Below the pieces are notes generated by a model. The model had not been told where the DNA came from. It saw only the letters and a list, made by a program, of their open reading frames with translations, and did no database searches. This document shows, piece by piece, positions 1 to 7,008 of a stretch of 11,539 bases of DNA. Source of the stretch: an uncultured Coprococcus sp. Its GTDB lineage: Bacteria; Bacillota_A; Clostridia; Lachnospirales; Lachnospiraceae. The stretch covers positions 1-11,539 of the forward strand of contig CAAGAB010000284.1 in the NCBI GenBank assembly GCA_900767685.1, in the 5' to 3' direction. Made by a program: the position numbers and the translations under genes. How positions within the stretch are numbered: position 1 is the first letter of the stretch; the number at the start of each line of letters is the position of its first letter.

Positions 1-21
1 AGACGTGTGCTCTTCCGATCT
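1..21 (+). other. Residual Illumina TruSeq read-2 adapter (not genomic)
   Basis: These 21 bases match exactly, from memory, the 3' part of the Illumina TruSeq index/read-2 adapter, ending in GCTCTTCCGATCT. They are a library artefact left at the start of an assembled contig. Genomic sequence starts at about base 22. The adapter happens to stay open in the frame of the first gene, so an automatic annotation could wrongly translate it as N-terminal residues. Confidence 0.96.
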
Positions 22-23
22 CT

Positions 24-878
24 GAGTCGTGGCAGTATATAATGCTGGCGGCTGCGATATTCATAGCAATAATATTTTGCTGTTATTATATTGTGAGTCA
101 GTCCAGATGGGGATTTTATACTTCCGGTGGAATACGAGATCCTGAGACTTCTAAGCTAGATTTTGCGGATGAGGAGTCTTTGACATCGACACAGGAAACT
201 GAGAACGAGATAGAAGAAAATAAAACTGAGGAAGTCTCTGCACAGTCTGAAAATGATGAAAATATAAAAAGAGCATACCTGACATTTGACGACGGACCGT
301 CGGACAATACAGGCGAGATATTGGATATTCTTGATGCAAACAACGTAAAGGCAACATTTTTTGTTGTGGGCAGGGAAGAGAAATATTATGATACATATCG
401 GGATATAGTGAATAGGGGACATACTCTGGGGTTGCATTCGTATACACATGATTATGACAAAATATATGCGAGCCTTGATGATTTTGTCGAAGATATTGAG
501 GAATTGCAGAAATTATTGTATGATGTAACTGGCGTCAGCTGTGTGTATTACAGATTCCCGGGAGGCAGTTCCAACACTGTATCCAAGGTTGATATGGATA
601 CACTCATAGATTACGTGAATAATAAAGGACTGGTGTATTACGACTGGAATGCACTCAACAATGATGCGGTATGTGGAAGCTTCACTCCGCAGCAGCTGGT
701 TGACAACATCATGAAGGATGCAGTGTCACAGAACGATGTGGTGATACTTATGCATGATCTGACGGCACGTCATACCACAGTTGAGTCTTTACAGCAGCTC
801 ATAGATGAACTTCGTGAACAGGGCTTTACGTTGCTTCCGATTGATGAGAATGCACCACTTATCAGACATAGAACATAG
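24..878 (+). CDS. Membrane-anchored polysaccharide (peptidoglycan) deacetylase, NodB family, 5' end missing
   Basis: Predicted metal-dependent N-deacetylase acting outside the membrane, probably on peptidoglycan N-acetylglucosamine (PgdA-like). Counting from the ATG at 42, residues 2-18 form a hydrophobic transmembrane anchor, residues 30-76 are an acidic Ser/Thr/Glu-rich linker, and residues 78-270 are the NodB domain. All five NodB motifs are visible: TFDDGP (Asp83, Asp84), HSYTH (metal ligands His132 and His136), RFPGG (Arg171), DWNA (Asp201, Trp202) and the final VVILMHD (His238). The frame is open upstream of 42 through the codons for ESWQYI up to the adapter, and no Shine-Dalgarno sequence precedes the ATG at 42. 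The true start is therefore probably upstream and lost, so the gene is treated as 5'-partial. It ends 14 bases before the folC fusion and probably shares its transcript. The family is sure; the exact substrate (peptidoglycan or another acetylated polysaccharide) is inferred. Confidence 0.9.
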   Translation, partial: ESWQYIMLAAAIFIAIIFCCYYIVSQSRWGFYTSGGIRDPETSKLDFADEESLTSTQETENEIEENKTEEVSAQSENDENIKRAYLTFDDGPSDNTGEILDILDANNVKATFFVVGREEKYYDTYRDIVNRGHTLGLHSYTHDYDKIYASLDDFVEDIEELQKLLYDVTGVSCVYYRFPGGSSNTVSKVDMDTLIDYVNNKGLVYYDWNALNNDAVCGSFTPQQLVDNIMKDAVSQNDVVILMHDLTARHTTVESLQQLIDELREQGFTLLPIDENAPLIRHRT

Positions 879-892
879 GGGGACTCCCGCAG

Positions 893-2716
893 ATGACTTA
901 TGAAGATGCAAGAGAATATATAAAATTTACTGATACATTGGGAAGTGTCCTGGGACTTGAGAACATAAAGGAGCTTTTGAAACGGCTTGGCAATCCACAG
1001 GATAAAGTGCGAGTGGTCCATATAGCCGGAACAAATGGCAAAGGATCTATATGTGCGTTCCTGGATGGGATTCTTGAGGATGCGGGGTATGTGGTCGGAA
1101 GATATATATCGCCGACTATATTTACATATCTGGAAAGATTTCAGATCAATGGAACATATATGAGCGAGGATATATTTGCAGTATATCTGGAGCAGGTAAA
1201 GAAGGCTGCTGATGCTATGGTGGCAGAAGGGTTATCGAGACCGACATCGTTTGAGACGGAAACTGCCATTGCATTTTGCTATTTCTGCGATATGGATGTT
1301 GATGTACTTTTGCTGGAGACCGGCATGGGAGGGCTGCTTGATGCCACAAATGTATGTACAAAGCCGGTCTGTACCATTATAGCCAGCATAAGTATGGATC
1401 ACACCAGATTCCTGGGAGATACCATAGAGGAGATATATGATCAGAAGCTTGGAATACTTAAGACTGATGTTCCGTGTGTGTCATATCCACTTGACAGCAA
1501 GCTTTTGCCACAATGGATAGAAAAATGTGAAGAGAATCACATAACAAAGTCATCAATTCTGGTTAATGCTGCGGATGTGGATATACGTTACAGTGGACTT
1601 GAGGGCAGTGAGTTCTCGTATAAGGGTCGGGAGTATAGGCTGTCTGTTCCCGGAATTTATCAGATATATAATAGCATAGTCGCAGTTGAAGCTGCGAGTG
1701 TACTAAAAGATTCAGGATATGAATTGAAAAAAGTGAATGTAGAACGTGGGCTGGTTGCAACCAAATGGAAAGGAAGATTCCAAAGACTCATGGACTCTCC
1801 GGTGGTTTATGTTGACGGAGCACATAATCCGGGAGGCTGGGCAGCACTGAGAAAGAATATAGACACATATTTTGCGGGAAAGAAATTGATATATATATGT
1901 GGCGTTTTCAAGGATAAGGATTATATGAAGATGCTTGAGATCATGATGCCGGGGGCTGCTGCGTTCATAGCCGTGGAGCCTGACAATCCCCGTGCCCTCA
2001 GTAATACGGAGCTTGCAAGACAGGCGTGCAGGTATATTGATTCGAGATATAAGGATTCAGTTTATATTCAGGATGATGTGGATGACGCTGTAGAGCAGGC
2101 TGTAAATATGGCGCGTCATACAGAGGATTCAGTTGTGGTTATATTTGGCTCGTTATCATTCATCGGTCCGATCATAGAGAAAGCAGAACGTAATGCATAT
2201 GCGAATGACAAACAGTCATTTCCTATGAGACCTCCTATGAGAAGAGTTGATAATATACTTCACAACGACTTATATATATATCTTATGGCTTGGATAAAAG
2301 ATAAAGAGAGAGACAGGATATTCTGCTGTCATGGCTTGGATCATTGCCTGGATGTGGCAAGGATCGCATATATGATAGGTAAGGATGAGAATATTAATAT
2401 AGAAAGAGAATTGCTGTATGCCGCAGCACTGCTCCATGATGTAGGCCGGGCGGATCCGGATGACACAGGTGTCAGCCACCATATACTCAGTGTCCGGTAT
2501 GCGGAGGATATACTCGGGCAGAGCGGGTTTGACGCTGAAGAGATAGAATTGATATGTGACGCCATTGGGTCACACAATACAGACGGCGCAGGGAGAGATG
2601 GTTTGGCATACATTCTATATAAAGCGGACAAGTTGTCTAGAAATTGCTTCGACTGTGCAGCGGCGGGTGAGTGTTACTGGCCGGATTCTGAGAGGAATAA
2701 GGGAATAATATATTAG
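893..2716 (+). CDS. folC: FolC-HD fusion: folylpolyglutamate/dihydrofolate synthase joined to an HD-domain phosphohydrolase
   Basis: Residues 1 to about 435 are an ATP-dependent Mur-ligase-like FolC, which adds glutamate to (dihydro)folate and may also make dihydrofolate from dihydropteroate. Visible motifs are the P-loop GTNGKGS (46-52), the ETGMGG..DATN loop (142-153), SMDHTRFLG (167-175), the QKLGILK lysine region (184-190) and DGAHNPGG (308-315). Two normally conserved positions differ: the Arg of GGRLDATN is Leu148, and the His of the SPH(L) motif is Thr75. After a Pro/Arg-rich linker (about 440-452), residues 455-607 form an HD domain with likely metal ligands His484, His515-Asp516 and Asp579 and extra His529, His530 and His561. 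It ends in a cysteine motif C585-x2-C588-x5-C594. FolC proteins are usually about 420-440 residues, so the HD part is a true extension with no stop or frame change. The RBS is AGGGGGA at 877-883. HD proteins of this kind are known as separate genes in clostridial fol operons; their exact reaction is not settled. A role in pterin dephosphorylation is my inference. Confidence 0.9.
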   Translation: MTYEDAREYIKFTDTLGSVLGLENIKELLKRLGNPQDKVRVVHIAGTNGKGSICAFLDGILEDAGYVVGRYISPTIFTYLERFQINGTYMSEDIFAVYLEQVKKAADAMVAEGLSRPTSFETETAIAFCYFCDMDVDVLLLETGMGGLLDATNVCTKPVCTIIASISMDHTRFLGDTIEEIYDQKLGILKTDVPCVSYPLDSKLLPQWIEKCEENHITKSSILVNAADVDIRYSGLEGSEFSYKGREYRLSVPGIYQIYNSIVAVEAASVLKDSGYELKKVNVERGLVATKWKGRFQRLMDSPVVYVDGAHNPGGWAALRKNIDTYFAGKKLIYICGVFKDKDYMKMLEIMMPGAAAFIAVEPDNPRALSNTELARQACRYIDSRYKDSVYIQDDVDDAVEQAVNMARHTEDSVVVIFGSLSFIGPIIEKAERNAYANDKQSFPMRPPMRRVDNILHNDLYIYLMAWIKDKERDRIFCCHGLDHCLDVARIAYMIGKDENINIERELLYAAALLHDVGRADPDDTGVSHHILSVRYAEDILGQSGFDAEEIELICDAIGSHNTDGAGRDGLAYILYKADKLSRNCFDCAAAGECYWPDSERNKGIIY

Positions 2717-2790
2717 AATTAAAATGGCAGATGTTCTATAACAAGGGAAAATACGTCTGTGAATAAACACAGCGATTGGAGGATAAAAGG

Positions 2791-3600
2791 ATGATAATAG
2801 GCAACAAGAGTTTTGAGGCAGGGAAAGAGCCGTACATTATGGGAATATTGAATGTCACGCCGGATTCATTTTCGGATGGCGGTCAGCACAATACCATGGA
2901 TACAGCACTTGAGACGACCGAGAAGATGATAGCCGAGGGAGCAGTCATAATCGATGTCGGCGGAGAATCCACAAGACCGGGATATACAAAGATCTCAGAT
3001 GAGGAGGAGATCTGGAGAACAGCTCCGATCATCGAGGCGATAAAGAGCAGATTTGATGTTGCAGTATCGCTTGACACATACAAGTCAGCTGTTGCAGAGG
3101 CAGGTATACATGCAGGCGCAGACCTGATAAACGACATATGGGGACTCAAATACGACGATAAGATGGCAGGTATCATCGCGAAGTACGACAAGGCTTGCTG
3201 TCTCATGCACAACAGAGACAACACTGATTACACTGATTATCTTGTCGATGTTGTGGCAGACTTGGATGAGTCTGTGAATATGGCACTTGCGGCAGGGATA
3301 GACAGGGACAAGATCATGGTAGATCCAGGAATTGGATTTGCAAAGGACTTGAACCAGAATCTTCTCCTGATGAACAATCTTGAGTTGCTCCACAAGTGGA
3401 AGCTGCCTATACTACTTGGAACTTCGAGAAAGTCTATGATAGGGCTTACACTTGATCTTCCAATCACAGAGCGCGAGGAGGGAACAGTGGCGACATCTGT
3501 TCTTGGACTTGTAAAGGGCTGTGATTTCTTCAGAGTACATAATGTAAAGAGCAATTACAGGGCACTCAAGATGACATATGCAATGTTGAATGCCAGATAG
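2791..3600 (+). CDS. folP: Dihydropteroate synthase
   Basis: Joins 6-hydroxymethyl-7,8-dihydropterin pyrophosphate to p-aminobenzoate to make 7,8-dihydropteroate; it is the cytosolic target of sulfonamides. The 269-residue TIM-barrel protein has the full set of family motifs: GILNVTPDSFSDGG (18-31), DVGGESTRPG (55-64, the pABA/sulfonamide loop), SLDTYKS (93-99, pterin-binding Asp95), IND (113-115), DPGIGF (178-183) and GTSRKS (210-215, Lys214). No resistance-type insertion is visible in the STRPG loop. An in-frame TTG at 2776 would add five residues but overlaps the RBS. GGAGG at 2778-2782 sits 8 bases before the ATG at 2791, so that ATG is chosen. The 74-base gap after folC-HD contains a small hairpin (CTGTG/CACAG, 2757-2772) just upstream of the RBS and no terminator. 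Confidence 0.96.
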   Translation: MIIGNKSFEAGKEPYIMGILNVTPDSFSDGGQHNTMDTALETTEKMIAEGAVIIDVGGESTRPGYTKISDEEEIWRTAPIIEAIKSRFDVAVSLDTYKSAVAEAGIHAGADLINDIWGLKYDDKMAGIIAKYDKACCLMHNRDNTDYTDYLVDVVADLDESVNMALAAGIDRDKIMVDPGIGFAKDLNQNLLLMNNLELLHKWKLPILLGTSRKSMIGLTLDLPITEREEGTVATSVLGLVKGCDFFRVHNVKSNYRALKMTYAMLNAR

Positions 3601-3612
3601 AAGGTGACAGAT

Positions 3613-4434
3613 ATGGACAAAATAAATATAAAGGGACTTGAGATATTCGCCCATCATGGGGTGTACCGCGAGGAGACTGTGCTTGGACAGAAGTTCATAG
3701 TTGATGTGTCGATGCATGTGTCTACAAGAGCTGCGGGAAGATCAGACGACCTTGATAAGTCTGTGAATTATGGATTGGTGTGCAATGATATCCAGGATAT
3801 CATGAAGAATAAGAATTATAAGCTGATCGAGGCCGTGGCTGAGGAGATTGCGGATACGATACTCTTGAAATACGACGATGTGCGAGGCGTTGACGTGACT
3901 GTCAAAAAGCCTTGGGCACCGGTTTTGGTACATGTCGACAATGTATCGGTGTCTATAAGCAGAAAAAAGCATGTCGCATATCTGGGACTCGGTTCCAATA
4001 TGGGAGATAGAGAATCATACCTCGACATGGCGATAGATGAACTCAACAAGGACAGATACACCAAGGTAACTAAAGTGTCGGATTTTATAGAGACAGAGCC
4101 GTATGGCGGGGTTGAACAGGATGATTTCCTGAATGGATGTCTCGAGATAGAGACTCTCAGGGAGCCGGAGGAACTGCTTGAGCTTGTCAATTCGATAGAG
4201 AAGGATGCGGGAAGAAAGAGGATAATACACTGGGGACCTAGAACCCTGGATATAGACATACTGCTTTTTGATGATCTGGTGTATGACAGCGATGACCTGC
4301 ACATACCTCATGCAGAGATGCACAAGAGGGCATTTGTGCTGCAGCCTCTCTCGGCGATAGCGGGCTACAAGAGACATCCTCTGCTGGGCAGCACTGTTGA
4401 TGAACTGGCAAGTAAACTTGACAAAAACAGTTGA
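3613..4434 (+). CDS. folBK: Bifunctional dihydroneopterin aldolase / hydroxymethyldihydropterin pyrophosphokinase
   Basis: Performs the two folate steps that precede FolP. The FolB domain (residues 1 to about 118) cleaves 7,8-dihydroneopterin to 6-hydroxymethyl-dihydropterin plus glycolaldehyde; it shows the HHGVYREE segment (14-21) with the active-site Glu, and the VKKP segment (97-100) with the catalytic Lys. The FolK domain (about 120-273) transfers pyrophosphate from ATP; it shows GLGSNMGDR (125-133), TEPYG (161-165) and the HPPK signature WGPRTLDIDILLF with Mg-binding Asp213 and Asp215. A fused FolB-FolK is common in Firmicutes. A GTG at 3604 lies in frame but forms part of the AAGGTGA RBS (3601-3607); the ATG at 3613 gives the standard FolB beginning (MDKI.IKGLEIFAHHGV). 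It starts 12 bases after folP, so the two are almost surely co-transcribed. Confidence 0.95.
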   Translation: MDKINIKGLEIFAHHGVYREETVLGQKFIVDVSMHVSTRAAGRSDDLDKSVNYGLVCNDIQDIMKNKNYKLIEAVAEEIADTILLKYDDVRGVDVTVKKPWAPVLVHVDNVSVSISRKKHVAYLGLGSNMGDRESYLDMAIDELNKDRYTKVTKVSDFIETEPYGGVEQDDFLNGCLEIETLREPEELLELVNSIEKDAGRKRIIHWGPRTLDIDILLFDDLVYDSDDLHIPHAEMHKRAFVLQPLSAIAGYKRHPLLGSTVDELASKLDKNS

Positions 4435-4467
4435 AAAGCAGACTGAGGTTGATGGAAAGGTATATAC

Positions 4468-5445
4468 ATGGGCACTTTGGAAGAGATAAATGGTCTTGAA
4501 GATCAGATACAGAAACTGATAGACAGAAAGAATCAGTTGATAAAAGAGATAGGCGATGAGGACAGGCGGATGTTAGAGGTTCACAGCAGCTCGGATATAG
4601 TCCGTGAATTTCATCTCGTTGACAGGTTGAGGGTGGATGATGATACGGTTGTCGTGTATCAGGGAGTTCCCGGAGCATACAGCCATCAGGCTATGCATGA
4701 TTATTTTGGCAAGGATATCAAAAATATAAATGTGGCAAAGTTTGAGGATGTTGTGAAAGCTGTGAAGGATGGGGATGCAGACTACGGAGTCCTGCCTATA
4801 GAGAACTCCTCAGCCGGATTTGTAAATGGAATATATGATATGGTCGGCAGCAGCGGTCTTACCATAGTCGGAGGCGATGAGGTCAAGGTTGCCCATATGC
4901 TGATGGGACTTCCGGATGCAGAGATATCAGATATAAAGACTGTGTACTCCCATCCGCAGGGACTTATGCAGTGCAGTGAGTTTCTGGAGGCTTGCGGGTA
5001 CACCCAGTGCCCTGTTGCCAACACTGCGGTCGGTGCAGTGAAGGTGAGGGATGACGGGGACAGATCACAGGCGGCGATAGCCAGCGTGCTGGCAGCGGAT
5101 ATATATGGGCTTAAGATACTCAGGGATGACATAGTCAACAATGAGAACAATACGACCCGATTCATCATACTCTCGAAGAGAAAAGAATATGTGAAGACGT
5201 CGAAGAATATATCCATATGCTTTTCACTGCCGCATGAGAGCGGAACACTCTACAGCATACTTGGACATATAAAGCATGACGGACTAAACATGACAAGCAT
5301 AGAGTCGAGACCTCTCAGGGGCAGAAAATGGGAATATTCATTCTTTATAACTCTTGAGGGGAGTCTGATGGATGCGGCTGCGATAGATGCGCTTGAGAGA
5401 ATAGCGAAGGATTCAATGGATTTTAAGATTATAGGAACGTATTGA
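4468..5445 (+). CDS. pheA: Prephenate dehydratase with ACT domain and a degenerate chorismate mutase N-terminus
   Basis: Converts prephenate to phenylpyruvate, the committed step to phenylalanine, in the cytosol. The dehydratase domain spans about residues 61-238, with the opening VYQGVPGAYSHQAM (63-76), the IENSSAG segment (111-117) and the catalytic NNTTRF motif (227-232). The C-terminal ACT domain (about 248-325) keeps the phenylalanine-binding ESRP motif (279-282), so feedback inhibition by Phe is expected. Bifunctional P-proteins begin with an AroQ chorismate mutase domain of about 90 residues. Here only about 60 residues precede the dehydratase: one amphipathic helix (3-28, LEEINGLEDQIQKLIDRKN) that resembles the first AroQ helix, then about 30 residues without the later helices. 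It may be a pure dehydratase that relies on another mutase. The RBS is GGAAAGG at 4454-4460; the gap after folBK is 33 bases. Confidence 0.93.
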   Translation: MGTLEEINGLEDQIQKLIDRKNQLIKEIGDEDRRMLEVHSSSDIVREFHLVDRLRVDDDTVVVYQGVPGAYSHQAMHDYFGKDIKNINVAKFEDVVKAVKDGDADYGVLPIENSSAGFVNGIYDMVGSSGLTIVGGDEVKVAHMLMGLPDAEISDIKTVYSHPQGLMQCSEFLEACGYTQCPVANTAVGAVKVRDDGDRSQAAIASVLAADIYGLKILRDDIVNNENNTTRFIILSKRKEYVKTSKNISICFSLPHESGTLYSILGHIKHDGLNMTSIESRPLRGRKWEYSFFITLEGSLMDAAAIDALERIAKDSMDFKIIGTY

Positions 5446-5472
5446 TATATTATTTAACAGGAGGTGGGGAAA

Positions 5473-7005
5473 ATGGCAAATAAAATATTTGCCGCCATCG
5501 ATGTGGGATCCAACGAGTTGTCAATGAAGATATATGAGATAACTCCGAAAAAAGGGGCGAAGGAGATCGATTATGTCAACAGTACAGTTGAACTCGGAAG
5601 CGATACCTACAACAGTGGCAAGATCACAGAGGAATCAACAGTGAAGGTGTGCGAGATACTGAACAAATTCCGCAGAAAGATGAAAGAGTATGATGTGCGT
5701 GATTACAAGGCGTATGCATCTTCTGCCGTGCGTGAGGCGGAGAACTCAGTCATGGTTCTTGAGAGGATAAAACAGCACACAGGCATCGACGTTACGGTGC
5801 TCAGCAATTCAGAACAGAGGTTTATGAATTACAAGGCCTGCGCTGCAAAGTACAGATTTGGACAGGAGGAGACCAAGAACAGAGCTCTGCTTGATATCGG
5901 TGCGGGAAGTCTCCAGATATCCATATTTGACAAGCAGAATCTCATACAGACACAGAATCTTCCTATAGGAGCAGTGAGGATCAGGGATTATCTGGCGAAA
6001 TACGGTGCCGACACGGTTGCCCTTGAGAATATCATGGAAGAGTTCGTGTCGAATTTCATAGAGGAGTTCAGGAATCTCTTTATAAACGACAAGGATATAA
6101 AGAGCATCATAGCGATCGGTGATGGAATTGCGAACCTGAAGAAGGTCGGACCTGAGTTGAAGATTGTGGACAAGATCACAAGAGATCAGTTCAGAGTTCT
6201 CTACCACAAGGTTGTTGAGACCACTCCGGAGATCCTCTCTGAAAAGTATGGGGTTCCGTACGAGAGGGCAACGCTCATGCTGCCTATGGCGATCATATAT
6301 CAGTCATTTCTGGACAATTCAAGGGCGGAGGACATAATAACCCCTGATGTAACTTTCTGTGACGGTATAGTTGCCGACTACATGGATAAGCATGGAACAC
6401 TGCTTATAGATAAGGATTTTGATGAGGACATCATAGCGTCCGCCAACAGCATAGCAAAGAAGTACAAGGTCAACAGAAGGCATACACAGAACGTAATGCA
6501 GAATGCCCTTGATATATTTGACTCATTCAAGATCGTACACGGACTTGGAAAGCGGGAGAGGCTGCAGCTCCAGATAGCAGCTATGCTTCACAGCTGCGGT
6601 AAATTTGTGAATATGAACGAGGGAACAATGATGTCATATCATATAATCATGTCCACTGAGATACTTGGGCTGTCACATAAGGAGAGGGAGGAGATAGCAA
6701 ATATCGTAAAGTTCAATGAGTATTATCTCCCATCTCAGACCAAGGCACAGGTATCGCTGATGACTGCGGATTATATGAAGGTGGCAAAGCTCACATCCAT
6801 ATTGAGGATCGCGGATGTGCTGGACAAGAGCCACAGACAGAAGATAGAGAATATGAAGTTTAACTGTAAGGACAGCGTACTCACCATGACGGTCGATACG
6901 TTGAATGACATAACACTTGAGGCCGGGGTATTCAGGACAAAGACAGAACTTTTCAGAAAGGTCTTTGGCGTGAAACCTGTGCTTAAGCAGAAAAGGGGGC
7001 TGTAA
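5473..7005 (+). CDS. ppx: Divergent Ppx/GppA-family phosphatase with C-terminal HD-like domain
   Basis: Member of the exopolyphosphatase/pppGpp phosphatase family, expected to release phosphate from polyphosphate or to act on guanosine pentaphosphate. The N-terminal ASKHA-fold module (about 1-300) shows AAIDVGSNE (7-15), the ASSAVREA segment (82-89), LSNSEQRF (110-117) and DIGAGSLQIS (141-150). The C-terminal HD-like helical region covers about 325-510, with RRHTQNV (335-341), AAMLHSCGKF (369-378) and LRIADVLDKSH (444-454). Departures from canonical family members are clear: DIGGGSTE reads DIGAGSLQ, and the HD pair reads His373-Ser374. I recall similar divergence in other Lachnospiraceae Ppx proteins, so it is probably a lineage feature rather than recent decay. 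An in-frame GTG at 5464 lies inside the excellent RBS AGGAGGTG (5459-5466); the ATG at 5473 is 6 bases beyond it. ppk1 starts 3 bases after the stop, which supports a polyphosphate role. Confidence 0.88.
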   Translation: MANKIFAAIDVGSNELSMKIYEITPKKGAKEIDYVNSTVELGSDTYNSGKITEESTVKVCEILNKFRRKMKEYDVRDYKAYASSAVREAENSVMVLERIKQHTGIDVTVLSNSEQRFMNYKACAAKYRFGQEETKNRALLDIGAGSLQISIFDKQNLIQTQNLPIGAVRIRDYLAKYGADTVALENIMEEFVSNFIEEFRNLFINDKDIKSIIAIGDGIANLKKVGPELKIVDKITRDQFRVLYHKVVETTPEILSEKYGVPYERATLMLPMAIIYQSFLDNSRAEDIITPDVTFCDGIVADYMDKHGTLLIDKDFDEDIIASANSIAKKYKVNRRHTQNVMQNALDIFDSFKIVHGLGKRERLQLQIAAMLHSCGKFVNMNEGTMMSYHIIMSTEILGLSHKEREEIANIVKFNEYYLPSQTKAQVSLMTADYMKVAKLTSILRIADVLDKSHRQKIENMKFNCKDSVLTMTVDTLNDITLEAGVFRTKTELFRKVFGVKPVLKQKRGL

Positions 7006-7008
7006 TAT

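Noticed and set aside
2776..2790. TTG at 2776 as the folP start
   Set aside because: It overlaps the GGAGG that serves the ATG at 2791, and the added residues are not part of the family's usual N-terminus.
3816..4304. Long reverse-strand open frame opposite folBK (162 codons), and similar ones opposite other genes
   Set aside because: They have no RBS, give low-complexity Ser-rich or Leu/His-rich products and mirror strongly supported genes; shadow frames.
5464..5472. GTG at 5464 as the ppx start
   Set aside because: It lies inside the AGGAGGTG RBS; the ATG at 5473 is correctly spaced.
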